Positions 1 through 8,538 of a DNA stretch of 64,000 bases are shown piece after piece. A program made the translations under genes and the position numbers. Within the stretch, counting starts at the first letter, position 1; every line of letters begins with the position of its first letter. Under the pieces are notes generated by a model that did not search any database, was not told the origin of the DNA, and worked only from the letters and a program-made list of their open reading frames with translations. Source of the stretch: Flavobacterium sp. A45 (GTDB lineage Bacteria; Bacteroidota; Bacteroidia; Flavobacteriales; Flavobacteriaceae); the NCBI RefSeq assembly GCF_002001005.1, contig NZ_MUNX01000146.1, positions 62,001 to 126,000 on the forward strand, read 5' to 3'.

Positions 1-252
1 TAAAAAACACATTTATAAATGATGAAAATAAATATTTTTATTTTACATTTGGCTTCAATAATTCATAAAAAAAGAATGAAATTAAAACGCATCTGATATT
101 TTACAGTTGATTACATTGTCGAATTGCAAAATTTTTTCTAAAAAAAGAAGTGTTTTTAATGCCAAAAAGAGCAGTAGATTTCAGATTACAAAATATAAGC
201 ATAAAGAATAACCACAATTTATTAATATTAATTCAATAACAACTATTTACTC
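1..252. other. Upstream region of the symporter gene, no gene
   Basis: AT-rich leader with no convincing reading frame. A TACATTTG at 44-51 matches the Bacteroidota -7 consensus TAnnTTTG, but no TTG is seen 20 bp upstream, so a promoter here is only possible. The region may start inside an upstream intergenic stretch cut by the window edge. Confidence 0.3.
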
Positions 253-1938
253 ATGAGCCAGAACCTAGCTTTTGCGGATTACGCAGTATTTATTATTTAT
301 TTTGTCGTGGTATCCACTTATGGATACATGATTTATCGCAAGCGTGAAAAAAATGAACACGATGCCAAAGCTTATTTCCTTGCAGAAGGAACATTGACTT
401 GGTGGGCTATCGGAGCTTCATTGATTGCTTCAAATATATCGGCTGAACAATTTATTGGGATGAGTGGTGAAGGTTTCTTTTTGGGAATCGCTGTTGCTGC
501 ATACGAATGGATTGCTGCCATTGCCTTAATTATTATCGCTATTTGGTTTATTCCTGTTTATTTGAAAAACAAGATTTATACCATGCCTCAATTTTTGAAA
601 ACAAGATATAACGAATCTACTGCTTTGATTATGGCTGTTTTTTGGTTGTTTTTATATGTTTTCGTGAACTTGACTTCTATTTTATACTTAGGGGCTGTTG
701 CTATCAACGGATTGGCAGGTGGAGAATATCTGCATACAATTATGATAGGTTTAGCAGTTTTTGCTTTGCTTATCTCTTTAGGAGGTATGAAAGTGGTAGC
801 TTATACCGACGTAATTCAGGTGGCGGTTTTAATCATTGGAGGATTGGTAACTTCGTACATTGCTTTGACAACAGTTGCTAATTATTTTGGTTTTGGCCAA
901 GATGCAATCGCCGGTTTCAATGTATTGATGGAAAAAGCGCCAGAGCATTTCAAAATGATTATTCCTAGGCCAACAGAAGCGTCTTCTCAGTTGGAAATCA
1001 ATAAGTATCTTACTTTTCCAGGAATGATGTCTTATTTGGCAGGTATCTGGATTATCAATCTTAACTATTGGGGCTGTAACCAATACATCACTCAAAGAGC
1101 TTTGGGAGCTGATTTGCAAACGGCACGTACTGGTATTTTATTCGCAGGATTCTTGAAATTATTAATGCCAGTTATCGTAATGTTACCAGGTATTGCTGCT
1201 TTTGTTTTATATGAAAACGGACATTTACCTCAATTGGTTGGAGGAAAAGACGGAGCGTATTCTGCTATGTTAACGTTCCTTCCTACAGGTTTGAAAGGAT
1301 TGTCTGTAGCGGCTTTGACAGCAGCTATTGTAGCTTCTTTGGCTGGTAAAGTAAACAGTATCTCTACTATTTATACTTTGGACGTACACAAAAAATACAT
1401 TCAAAAAGATGCTACAGATAGAGCTCAGGTGAATATCGGGAAGTATGCTGTTTTTGCGGCGATGCTTCTTGCTGTTATGTTTACTTGGAATGATGTGCTA
1501 GGAATTGGTGGTGTGGGTGGTTTTACATACATCCAAAAATATACAGGATTTATTAGCCCAGGGGTATTTGCAATGTTTATTCTTGGTATGTTCTGGAAAA
1601 GAACGACTGGTACAGCTGCGATTGTAGGTGTAATTGCAGGTTTCTTATTGTCAGTTTTATTCAATGAATTTGCGCCAGCTCTATTTGGAAATGAAACTTT
1701 GTTGTATACTGCTTGGCCTAACGGACATGGCGGTTACGAAATTCCATTTCATATTTGTATGGGATTGTCATTTGTGTTCACAATGCTTCTTATGATTGGT
1801 ATCAGTTTTGCCGGTCCAAAAGTGAATCCAAAAGCATTCGAATTGGATACAGAAATGTTCAAGATAAAACCTCAAACAACAGTGATGATTGTATTGACAC
1901 TAGTAATTATTGCTGCCTTATACGTGAAATTCTGGTAA
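253..1938 (+). CDS. Sodium/sugar symporter, SSS (SGLT) family; probable xylose or galactose/glucose uptake
   Basis: Inner-membrane sodium-coupled sugar transporter of 561 aa, close in length and pattern to the Vibrio galactose symporter vSGLT. The sugar-binding residues known from vSGLT appear at equivalent places: Gln66 in NISAEQFIGM, Glu85 in AAYEW, Asn270 and Tyr273 in NLNYWGCNQY, and Lys303 in FLKL. The sodium-site helix is recognisable as SLAGKVNSIS. About 14 hydrophobic helices can be seen. It is a single gene, ended by a strong hairpin terminator. The nearby xylA/xylB and xyloglucan genes make xylose the best-guess substrate (inference); the binding residues alone do not separate xylose from glucose or galactose. 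Confidence 0.9.
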   Translation: MSQNLAFADYAVFIIYFVVVSTYGYMIYRKREKNEHDAKAYFLAEGTLTWWAIGASLIASNISAEQFIGMSGEGFFLGIAVAAYEWIAAIALIIIAIWFIPVYLKNKIYTMPQFLKTRYNESTALIMAVFWLFLYVFVNLTSILYLGAVAINGLAGGEYLHTIMIGLAVFALLISLGGMKVVAYTDVIQVAVLIIGGLVTSYIALTTVANYFGFGQDAIAGFNVLMEKAPEHFKMIIPRPTEASSQLEINKYLTFPGMMSYLAGIWIINLNYWGCNQYITQRALGADLQTARTGILFAGFLKLLMPVIVMLPGIAAFVLYENGHLPQLVGGKDGAYSAMLTFLPTGLKGLSVAALTAAIVASLAGKVNSISTIYTLDVHKKYIQKDATDRAQVNIGKYAVFAAMLLAVMFTWNDVLGIGGVGGFTYIQKYTGFISPGVFAMFILGMFWKRTTGTAAIVGVIAGFLLSVLFNEFAPALFGNETLLYTAWPNGHGGYEIPFHICMGLSFVFTMLLMIGISFAGPKVNPKAFELDTEMFKIKPQTTVMIVLTLVIIAALYVKFW

Positions 1939-1957
1939 TAAAATTTGTTAGTTATTT

Positions 1958-2000
1958 AAAAAGGGTGAAGCTAAATTCGTTTGGCTTCACCCTTTTTTTT
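1958..2000 (+). terminator. Rho-independent terminator after the symporter gene
   Basis: A 14-bp perfect stem (AAAAAGGGTGAAGC pairs with GCTTCACCCTTTTT) around a 12-nt loop, ending in a run of T. It starts 20 bp after the stop codon. Confidence 0.9.
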
Positions 2001-2028
2001 TACGAAGGAGATTTTGTGCTTAAATCGT

Positions 2029-2265
2029 AATTATACCAAACACAAGTATAAATTAAACCAAATACTTTGCTCTCCCAAAGCGCTTCTTAAGGCTTGTTTT
2101 TTCAAGCAAAGGCGCAAAGTAACATGGTGATAAATTTTGCGACTTCGCGTCTCTGCGTGAGTAATTTTTAGAATAAAACTTGCAAAAAATTCTTAGTCTT
2201 ATTGATAACAACGCATCTACAAAGTAGAAGTGTTGAACTAATTTATATTAGTGTTTGGTATTAAT
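2029..2265. repeat. MITE-like element with imperfect terminal inverted repeats, about 237 bp
   Basis: The left end (2029-2053) and the right end (2239-2265, reverse complement) share TACCAAACAC and TATAAATTA with only a few mismatches over about 24 bp, and a weaker match (ACTTTG) continues inward. The interior carries no reading frame and contains a GCGAAG/CTTTGCG-rich string typical of flavobacterial intergenic repeats. The right end overlaps the stop codon of the deacetylase gene. No target duplication was confirmed. Confidence 0.5.
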
Positions 2266-3061
2266 TAGTCTGCTGTTTTTGAATGTATTTACCCAAATCC
2301 ACCATTGTCGTAACCCAGATGTCTTTTTCTCTGTTTTTTAAGTAGAGGAGTAATTTTTGATGTTCTTCTAAATCTACATTCATTGGATGTTCACCGCCAA
2401 CACCATGAAATAAGAAAACAATAAACGATTCAGCCTTTTCGGCTTCTTCAATCTGGGCAATCATTTGTGCTGCGGTAGTTCCATCTTCTACAAAAGAATT
2501 GACATTGGCCAAATCTACAGTTTTTGCTCGAAGGAATCCTGATTGCACTCCTCTTGCGCCTACAAAATCCTTTTTCAGATAATCATAATAAAGCGTATCT
2601 CCAATTTTTAGATCGCCGCAGGGATAGGCAAAAGTGCGTTCAGATTTGCCATCAATATCTTTTAGAATTTGGTTTGCTGTTCGTATCTCTTTCACGGATC
2701 TAGCAACCGTATATTTAGAAAGATCGGTTTCTTTGGTTACAAAACCGCGTCCTGGCAAACTGCCGTCGCAGGGATGATTTAAGGTGTGGTTGCCTAATTC
2801 ATGGCCTTTTTCAGAAGCAGTTTTCCATTCCTTAATTCTGTTTGTAACGACAGGCAAAGAGGCGATAAGATAAAAAGTCCCTTGGAAGCTGAATGAATTA
2901 AGCGCTGGGATTACTTTGTCCAGATGAATATTCAAGGCGTCATCATAGGTTAACACGACGGCACATTTTTTACCATTCCAGTTTTTGGATTCTTTTTGTG
3001 CAAAGGATATATTATTGACCAACAGCAATAAGGTAAGCATAAGGAAATTTTTGAATTTCAT
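2261..3061 (-). CDS. Secreted polysaccharide deacetylase (NodB/CE4 family)
   Basis: Predicted exported de-N- or O-acetylase of 266 aa. An N-terminal signal peptide (MKFKNFLMLT...NNISFAQ) marks the start at 3061; a longer in-frame start at 3139 would put 26 non-signal residues in front and is less likely. CE4 motifs are visible: TYDD (Asp40, Asp41), the metal-binding His pair in HELGNHTLNH (His92, His96), AYPCG, and the late FLFHGVGG. The metal-binding triad is therefore present. The substrate cannot be read from the sequence; family members act on peptidoglycan, chitin oligosaccharides or acetylated xylan. It stands alone, convergent with the symporter. Confidence 0.85.
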   Translation of the reverse strand: MKFKNFLMLTLLLLVNNISFAQKESKNWNGKKCAVVLTYDDALNIHLDKVIPALNSFSFQGTFYLIASLPVVTNRIKEWKTASEKGHELGNHTLNHPCDGSLPGRGFVTKETDLSKYTVARSVKEIRTANQILKDIDGKSERTFAYPCGDLKIGDTLYYDYLKKDFVGARGVQSGFLRAKTVDLANVNSFVEDGTTAAQMIAQIEEAEKAESFIVFLFHGVGGEHPMNVDLEEHQKLLLYLKNREKDIWVTTMVDLGKYIQKQQTN

Positions 3062-3243
3062 GGGAAATAAGTCTTGGATAGGGATTATAGTTGTCATAAC
3101 GCCGCTTCTAGAAAAGCTTTGCTTTGTAAACATACCCACTATTTTTTATAAATCAAAAAGTTGAGGTGGCTTTTATATTGGCAGTAAGTGATTTAATCTG
3201 TGTAAATATTTTGAATGCTTAAAAAAAAACCGCGGTCGGTATA

Positions 3244-3320
3244 ACCGCAAGGGTCGCAAAGAATTAAGCTAAGTTCGCTAAGTTTCGTGTTCCTTGCGCT
3301 TTCTTTGCGAACATTGCGGT
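3244..3320. repeat. CGCAAAG-type imperfect palindrome
   Basis: ACCGCAAGGGTCGCAAAG at 3244-3261 pairs with the reverse complement of 3303-3320 at 16 of 18 positions, giving a large stem-loop between the umuD stop and the deacetylase start. It resembles the CTTTGCG/CGCAAAG strings also present inside 2100-2160. A role as the umuCD terminator is possible but there is no T run. Confidence 0.55.
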
Positions 3321-3335
3321 AAAATGTTAAACAAG

Positions 3336-3776
3336 TTAGACTTTCTTTATCACATAAGTAACCATTCCCCAAATGATAAGCTGGTTTTCTTCGGTTACTT
3401 TTATGGGTTCGTAACTTGAATTTTCGGGCATGAGGTAAAGGCAGTCTTTTTCGACCTGAATGCGTTTTACAGTAAACTCGCCATCGATACAGCAAATCGC
3501 AATTTTGTTGTTTTGTGGTTCCAGACTTCGGTCGACAACCAAAACATCTTTGTCATTGATACCAGCGTCAATCATCGAGTTGCCTTTGACTTTTATATAA
3601 AAAGTTGCCAAAGGATTTTCGCTTAACTCTTTGTTCAAATCAATATTGGTTTCCATAAAGTCGGCAGCAGGCGAGGGAAAACCCGCCGAAACGCCTTCGT
3701 TTATGTACAGAATTCGCTCGTCACTTTCAAAGTCGGGACGGAAAAAAATAAGTTTTTGTTCTTTTTTTATTGACAT
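3336..3776 (-). CDS. umuD: UmuD-like S24 peptidase, DNA polymerase V accessory subunit
   Basis: Self-cleaving partner of UmuC in error-prone translesion synthesis, 146 aa. The catalytic serine is in GNSMID (Ser67) and the lysine in FTVKRI (Lys104), as in UmuD/LexA proteins. A likely Ala-Gly cleavage site is Ala31-Gly32 in EGVSAGFPSPA, close to the E. coli Cys24-Gly25 position. There is no DNA-binding domain, which separates it from LexA. It begins inside the last codons of umuC (10-bp overlap), so the pair is translationally coupled. The gene lies downstream of umuC, the reverse of the E. coli order. Confidence 0.9.
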   Translation of the reverse strand: MSIKKEQKLIFFRPDFESDERILYINEGVSAGFPSPAADFMETNIDLNKELSENPLATFYIKVKGNSMIDAGINDKDVLVVDRSLEPQNNKIAICCIDGEFTVKRIQVEKDCLYLMPENSSYEPIKVTEENQLIIWGMVTYVIKKV

Positions 3777-5041
3777 TGTATTTCCAATATTTCTTTAAAC
3801 TTGGTAGTGTATTTTGGAGAAAGATGATTCTGATTCATATTCCAAGTCAGGCTTAAATTTTGTGAGGCTAATTTTATTTTGGTGTCACCAATTTTGTGGT
3901 TCAGTCGATCCATCACTTTCATTAAAGCCAAATGTTTTGGATTTTCTTCTTCAAATAAATGAAACTGTTTTCGATTCTCATCGATCAATTCCGTGACGAT
4001 AACTCCCGCTTTTTTGAATTTGATTCCCTCGTTGCCTTTGTGCAATTTCTTTAGCATTTCAACGGCTGCATTGGTTATGGTCAAAGTTGAATTGCTTGCA
4101 AAAGGTAACGTCACCGCCATATTAAAATAATATTTGGATGTTTTAACCGAATGTTTATCGACTACCAACATCACAATGATGGTGTGGCAACAAGAATGTT
4201 GTTTACGCAGTTTTTCGGCACAAACGGCAGCAAAAGTGGTTACCCGTTCTCGGAGTAAATCAAAATCGGCAATTTGTTTCGGGAAACTTCGGGTGGTGGT
4301 AATGCTCTTTTTTTGTTCGGCAATAGGTTCTAAATCCAAAACTGATTTCCCCTCCAATTCATATTTTAGGCGAAGGCCAACAACTCCCATTTCTTTCTTG
4401 ATCCAGGCTTCGTGTTGCGGTTGGGTAAAATCGAGTGCGGTATTGATATTGCGTAGTTTGACTTTCTTGATGGTTCGGTAACCAATTCCCCAAACATCTT
4501 CAATTTTGGTCCATTTCAAGGCTTTAAGGCGTTTTTCTTCGCTGTCTATTACATAAACACCTTGGGTTCTATTTTGGAATTTCTTTGCGATTTTATTGGC
4601 TACTTTCGACAAAGCTTTGGTTTCGGCAAAGCCAATGCAAACCGGAATACCCACCCATTTCTGAACGCGGTTTTTCATTTGAAGCCCATATTCGTGATAA
4701 TCCAAAACATTCAAGCCGTCAAAATTCAAGAAGGCTTCATCAATACTATAAATTTCTACGTTGGGAGTAAACTGCCCCAAAATGGACATCACCCGATTAC
4801 TCAAATCACCATACAGCGGATAATTGGAAGAGAATATGGCAATGTTTTTTTCTTTAATCAATTCCTTAATTTGAAATGCCGGGGCTCCCATTGGCACTCC
4901 TGCAGCTTTGGCTTCATTGCTTCTTGAAATGACGCAGCCGTCGTTATTGGATAATATTGCAACCGGTTTTCCGTTGAATTTCGGTTGAAAAACACGTTCG
5001 CAGGAAGCATAGAAATTATTACAATCGACTAAAGCATACAT
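3767..5041 (-). CDS. umuC: UmuC-like Y-family DNA polymerase (Pol V catalytic subunit)
   Basis: Y-family translesion polymerase of 424 aa, full length for UmuC. The N-terminal catalytic signature is LVDCNNFYASCERVF with Asp6, and the second metal motif is YSIDEAF (Asp101, Glu102). A helix-hairpin-helix thumb region (WGIGYRTIKKVKLRN) and a little-finger domain follow, with the UmuC-type C-terminus at the end. It forms an operon with umuD, overlapping it by 10 bp. A TAATTTTG promoter element and a short palindrome upstream suggest damage-dependent control (inference). Confidence 0.93.
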   Translation of the reverse strand: MYALVDCNNFYASCERVFQPKFNGKPVAILSNNDGCVISRSNEAKAAGVPMGAPAFQIKELIKEKNIAIFSSNYPLYGDLSNRVMSILGQFTPNVEIYSIDEAFLNFDGLNVLDYHEYGLQMKNRVQKWVGIPVCIGFAETKALSKVANKIAKKFQNRTQGVYVIDSEEKRLKALKWTKIEDVWGIGYRTIKKVKLRNINTALDFTQPQHEAWIKKEMGVVGLRLKYELEGKSVLDLEPIAEQKKSITTTRSFPKQIADFDLLRERVTTFAAVCAEKLRKQHSCCHTIIVMLVVDKHSVKTSKYYFNMAVTLPFASNSTLTITNAAVEMLKKLHKGNEGIKFKKAGVIVTELIDENRKQFHLFEEENPKHLALMKVMDRLNHKIGDTKIKLASQNLSLTWNMNQNHLSPKYTTKFKEILEIQCQ

Positions 5042-5045
5042 GATG

Positions 5046-5087
5046 CAAAATTACGCAATACTGCCGTATGCTTTCGGATAACGAAAG
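5046..5087 (-). promoter_or_regulatory. Probable umuCD promoter with a CTTTCG-N5-CGAAAG palindrome
   Basis: On the - strand a TAATTTTG (5046-5053) matches TAnnTTTG and lies just before the umuC start codon, leaving only a very short leader. The palindrome CTTTCG-GATAA-CGAAAG at 5071-5087 falls where the -33 element should be, a good place for a repressor. No clear TTG -33 is seen. Confidence 0.4.
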
Positions 5088-5169
5088 TTAATTTTTAGAA
5101 CTGTTGATAAGTCGTTTGGGTTAGTAATATGTTTTTTTGAATTCGCAATTCCTTAATTTTAATTGCTGA

Positions 5170-5862
5170 CTAAAATTCAAAGTTGAAACCTTTCTCAGTC
5201 AGTTTTTCGTAAATTTCAGCATCAAATTTATACAGTTTTGCAGCTCTATGCGAAACATCCTGTTGCTTTTCATCCAATGGAACCAGCAATTTCATGTGCA
5301 GAATTTTTCTTCGGAAATTAGATTTATCCAATTCGATGCTTAGTATTTCTTCGTAGAGATGCATTAATTGCAATAATGTGAATTTTTCAGGCAAAAGATT
5401 AAAACCAATAGGAGCCTGTCGTACTCGATTGCGCAATTGTGTCAAGCTAAAGTCTAAAATTTCGTTGTGATCAAAAATCAAATTTGGTATATCTTTGATT
5501 TTAAACCATTTGGCTTCTCTTAGGGTGGCGCTGGCTTTTATGTTATAGTCTTCTCGGTTCACCAATGTATAATAGGCAATGGTTACAACTCTTTGGCTAC
5601 TCACTCTGTTTGGATCGGTAAAAGCTTTTAATTGCTCCAAATAAATGTTGTCAAGGCTGGTTAGTTCATACAATATTCGCTGGGCAGCGTCATCGGCACT
5701 TTCCTCTTTTCGCATCCATCCTCCAAGCAATCCCCATTTACCAATACTTTCACCTTCTGCATGTTGCACCAGAAGAATTTCGAGGCTTTGTTTATTAAAA
5801 CCAAATATAACGCAGTCAATAGTGATTCCTTCATTTGTTGATTCCTTATTGGCTATAGTCAT
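5170..5862 (-). CDS. Nudix-related transcription regulator (NrtR/AraR/XylR type), copy 1
   Basis: DNA-binding regulator of 230 aa with an N-terminal Nudix-fold sensor (about residues 12-140) and a C-terminal winged helix (about 145-230). The Nudix box GX5EX7REUXEE is broken: after GGWMRKEESADDAAQ it reads RILYEL, so two of the catalytic glutamates are replaced and hydrolysis is unlikely, as in known NrtR-type repressors. In Bacteroidota such proteins control arabinose or xylose genes. Its position upstream of xylB/xylA suggests xylose control (inference). It lies 65 bp behind a close paralogue and is probably cotranscribed with it. Confidence 0.85.
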   Translation of the reverse strand: MTIANKESTNEGITIDCVIFGFNKQSLEILLVQHAEGESIGKWGLLGGWMRKEESADDAAQRILYELTSLDNIYLEQLKAFTDPNRVSSQRVVTIAYYTLVNREDYNIKASATLREAKWFKIKDIPNLIFDHNEILDFSLTQLRNRVRQAPIGFNLLPEKFTLLQLMHLYEEILSIELDKSNFRRKILHMKLLVPLDEKQQDVSHRAAKLYKFDAEIYEKLTEKGFNFEF

Positions 5863-5927
5863 ATTATGGTTAATTTTTTTGATTTTTTATAAAGAAAAAA
5901 TGCTTTTTTTGATTTTGCAAGTAAGCT

Positions 5928-6647
5928 TTAAAACTCAAAATTAAAACCTTTCTGAGTTAACTTATCGTAAATTTCAGAGTCAAATTTATACAATTGAGCG
6001 GCTCGGTGAGATACATCCTGTTGTTTTTCGTCCAGAGCAACCAGTAATTTCATGTGCAGAATTTTTCTGCGAAAATTTGATTTATCCATCTCAATTCCTA
6101 AAATTTCTTCATACAAGTGCATGAGTTGCAGTAAAGTGAATTTTTCGGGTAGCAGATTAAATCCTATTGGCGCTTGACGCACTCTATTGCGCAGATTTTT
6201 TATGCTGTAGGATAGAATTTCATTATGGTCATAAATTAAATCGGGGATTTCATTAATCTTATACCATTTTGCATCCGAAGCCGTAAAACCTGCTTTAATA
6301 TTATAGTCTTCTCTTTTTACTAGAGCATAATAACCAATGGTAATTACCCTTCTAAGCGGAAAACGGTCGGGTTCTCCAAAAGCTTTTAACTGTTCAAGGT
6401 AAATATTATCCATACCGGTAAGTTCGGCTAACAAACGGTGAGCGGCGTCATCGGGACTCTCTTTTTTGTTTATCCAACCGCCGGGTAATCCCCATTTTCC
6501 TTTACTGATACCTTCGGCATGTTGTACCAAAAGCACCTCCAGTATGCCGTTGTCAAAACCAAATATGACACAGTCAATAGTAATGGCGTTCATGGCAGAT
6601 TGCTCTACGATTTGTATTAAATCTCGGTCGATAATTTTTCCACCCAT
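5928..6647 (-). CDS. Nudix-related transcription regulator (NrtR/AraR/XylR type), copy 2
   Basis: Paralogue of the preceding regulator, 239 aa, with the same layout and the same broken Nudix box (GGWINKKESPDDAAH then RLLAEL). The last 88 residues, which form the winged helix, differ from copy 1 at only seven positions, while the sensor half (about 130 residues) differs at roughly 43. Both should therefore read the same DNA site but may sense different ligands. It is divergent from xylB, with a 393-bp region between them. Inferred role: repressor of the xyl/xyloglucan operon with xylose or a derivative as inducer. Confidence 0.87.
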   Translation of the reverse strand: MGGKIIDRDLIQIVEQSAMNAITIDCVIFGFDNGILEVLLVQHAEGISKGKWGLPGGWINKKESPDDAAHRLLAELTGMDNIYLEQLKAFGEPDRFPLRRVITIGYYALVKREDYNIKAGFTASDAKWYKINEIPDLIYDHNEILSYSIKNLRNRVRQAPIGFNLLPEKFTLLQLMHLYEEILGIEMDKSNFRRKILHMKLLVALDEKQQDVSHRAAQLYKFDSEIYDKLTQKGFNFEF

Positions 6648-6925
6648 AGCCTTACAAAGTTTAACGCTAAATTAATATTTTTTTGAAGAGTCTTGTTGTA
6701 GACAAAGAAATATATTTTGTAGAATAATAGCGATTAAATTCCTTTTTGCATTCAAAATTTAATTTTTTTTCTGTTTTTAATGCAAATAAATATTAACTAC
6801 TTAATTGTCAGATATTTAATTGTTTGATAATGTTTTAAATTCCTATAAAAACTACTCCACAATATAGGATATCGGTAAAAATAGAATCGTTTTATTATCA
6901 ATTAGAAATATTTAAACGCAAATTT
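6648..6925. other. Left part of the divergent regulator/xylB intergenic region, no gene
   Basis: Very AT-rich with no supported reading frame. It should contain the promoter of the two Nudix regulator genes on the - strand, but no clean TTG-N20-TAnnTTTG pair is seen there. Confidence 0.4.
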
Positions 6926-6956
6926 TTGCTAATATGAAAAATATGTTTTACACTTG
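6926..6956 (+). promoter_or_regulatory. Promoter of xylB-xylA (Bacteroidota type)
   Basis: TTG at 6926-6928, a 20-bp spacer, then TACACTTG at 6949-6956 (one mismatch to TAnnTTTG). The expected start of transcription is near 6962, about 80 bp before the xylB start codon. The -7 element lies inside the left arm of the large palindrome described separately. Confidence 0.6.
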
Positions 6957-7005
6957 TAGTCAAATTAACCATAACGTTATGGTTTTTTTGACCAAAAGTG
7001 TAAAA
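6946..7005. promoter_or_regulatory. 60-bp palindromic operator over the xylB promoter
   Basis: Perfectly centred inverted repeat with 30-bp arms that match at 26 of 30 positions. The core is a perfect 18-bp palindrome, AACCATAACGTTATGGTT (6967-6984). It is flanked by CAAA/TTTG (6961-6964, 6987-6990) and by outer arms TTTTACACTT (6946-6955) and AAGTGTAAAA (6996-7005). It overlaps the -7 element and the transcription start, so a bound protein would block initiation. It is the natural target for the adjacent Nudix regulators (inference). Confidence 0.75.
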
Positions 7006-7040
7006 ACGATTAGGGAATCAATCATAAAATAGCTTATAAT

Positions 7041-8534
7041 ATGTATTTTTTAGGAATCGATTTAGGGAGTTCATCCATAAAATTATCGGTATTTGATGCT
7101 GATAAAGGAATGACTGTTGCTTCGGTAACAGCTCCTGAATTTGAGATGGATATCATTGCTTCAAAATTTGGCTGGGCGGAACAAGATCCAAATAAGTGGT
7201 GGGAATACGTGAAAAATGGTATTCAAGCTCTTGGTTCAAAAAATCATATTGATTTAAAAAAAATTGCAGGAATCGGGATTGCCTACCAAATGCATGGTTT
7301 GGTATTGACTGATGAAAATATGAATCCAGTTCGTTCTTCGATTATTTGGTGTGACAGTAGAGCGGCTAGCATAGGAAATGAAGTTTATGACAGAATGGGA
7401 CACGAATCCTGTCAACAACAAATACTTGGAAGCCCGGGAAATTTTACGGCCTCCAAATTAAAATGGGTTCAAATTAATGAACCAGAGATTTTTCAAAAAG
7501 CGGTTTACATGATGCTTCCGGGCGATTTCATAGCTGCAAGACTATCCGGAAAAGCACAAATAAGTACTTCGGGCTTATCGGAAGCCGCTTTATGGAATTT
7601 TTCAAAAGGAACTCTGGCAACCGAAGTGTTGCAGGCTATGGGGCTTCCCGTAGATAAGATTCCTGAAATTGTGCCCAACTTTGGGTATCAAGCAACAGTA
7701 CACCCAGATGTTGCAGCAGAATTAGGATTGAGTTCAGATGTAAAAATAACATACAGAGGTGGTGACCAACCCAATAATGCCATGTCTTTGAATGTATTGA
7801 AACCTGGAGAAATTGCAACAACAGCAGGAACATCGGCAGTGGTTTATGCTGTAAGTGACCAAGATGTTTACGACAAAGAAAATCGTATCAATACCTTTTT
7901 GCATGTCAATAATACCGAGGCTCAAAAAAATAACGGGGTAATGTTATGTATTAATGGCTCTGGAATTTTGTACCAATGGCTGCGTAAAATTATGTCGACT
8001 GACAGAACTGGTTTAATCGCTTATGAAGCGCTGAATGCCGAAGCGGCAAAAGTAAGAGCAGGAAGTGAAGGCTTGCGTTTTTATCCTTTCGGAAATGGGG
8101 TTGAGCGTATTTTCAATAATAAAAATGCTAATTCCGGAATTCAAAATTTAAACTTTAATATTCATCAGTCAGGACATCTTATTCGCTCTGCTTGTGAAGG
8201 AATTGTCTTTGCCATGAATTACGGTTTTGATGTAATGAAATCGGTAGGCGCATCTGGAGAAATAGTTCGTGCTGGAAATGCAAATTTGTTTTTAAGCCCT
8301 GTATTTAGAGAAATCTTCACCAATACTACACAAACCACATTAGAATTATACAATACCTCCGGATCCGAAGGTGCTGCCCGAGGTGCTGCTTATGGTTTTG
8401 AGTATTATGCTTCTTTGGATCAGGCTTTTGACGGTTTAAAATGCATAGAGAGAATAGAACCGAATCCTGTATTGACTTCTCAGTATCAGGAAATATACCA
8501 AGAATGGAAAAATCATATTAAACTAGAATCATAA
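7041..8534 (+). CDS. xylB: Xylulokinase
   Basis: Cytoplasmic FGGY-family kinase of 497 aa that phosphorylates D-xylulose to xylulose 5-phosphate for the pentose phosphate pathway. Visible signatures are the N-terminal ATPase motif [13 protein letters not shown], the xylulokinase-type YQMHGLVL and IIWCDSRA, the catalytic aspartate in [10 protein letters not shown] (Asp242), and the glycine-rich [10 protein letters not shown]. The next gene, xylA, starts 4 bp after the stop, so the two form an operon. The gene lies 35 bp downstream of the 60-bp palindrome and is likely repressed in the absence of xylose. Confidence 0.95.
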   Translation: MYFLGIDLGSSSIKLSVFDADKGMTVASVTAPEFEMDIIASKFGWAEQDPNKWWEYVKNGIQALGSKNHIDLKKIAGIGIAYQMHGLVLTDENMNPVRSSIIWCDSRAASIGNEVYDRMGHESCQQQILGSPGNFTASKLKWVQINEPEIFQKAVYMMLPGDFIAARLSGKAQISTSGLSEAALWNFSKGTLATEVLQAMGLPVDKIPEIVPNFGYQATVHPDVAAELGLSSDVKITYRGGDQPNNAMSLNVLKPGEIATTAGTSAVVYAVSDQDVYDKENRINTFLHVNNTEAQKNNGVMLCINGSGILYQWLRKIMSTDRTGLIAYEALNAEAAKVRAGSEGLRFYPFGNGVERIFNNKNANSGIQNLNFNIHQSGHLIRSACEGIVFAMNYGFDVMKSVGASGEIVRAGNANLFLSPVFREIFTNTTQTTLELYNTSGSEGAARGAAYGFEYYASLDQAFDGLKCIERIEPNPVLTSQYQEIYQEWKNHIKLES

Positions 8535-8538
8535 TATA

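Noticed and set aside
3193-3495. 100-aa open frame overlapping umuD and the 3244 palindrome
   Set aside because: Different frame of umuD continued into a repeat; no family resemblance.
5170-6647. Active Nudix hydrolases (ADP-ribose or nucleotide diphosphatases)
   Set aside because: The Nudix box lacks essential glutamates in both copies and a winged helix follows, so they are regulators.
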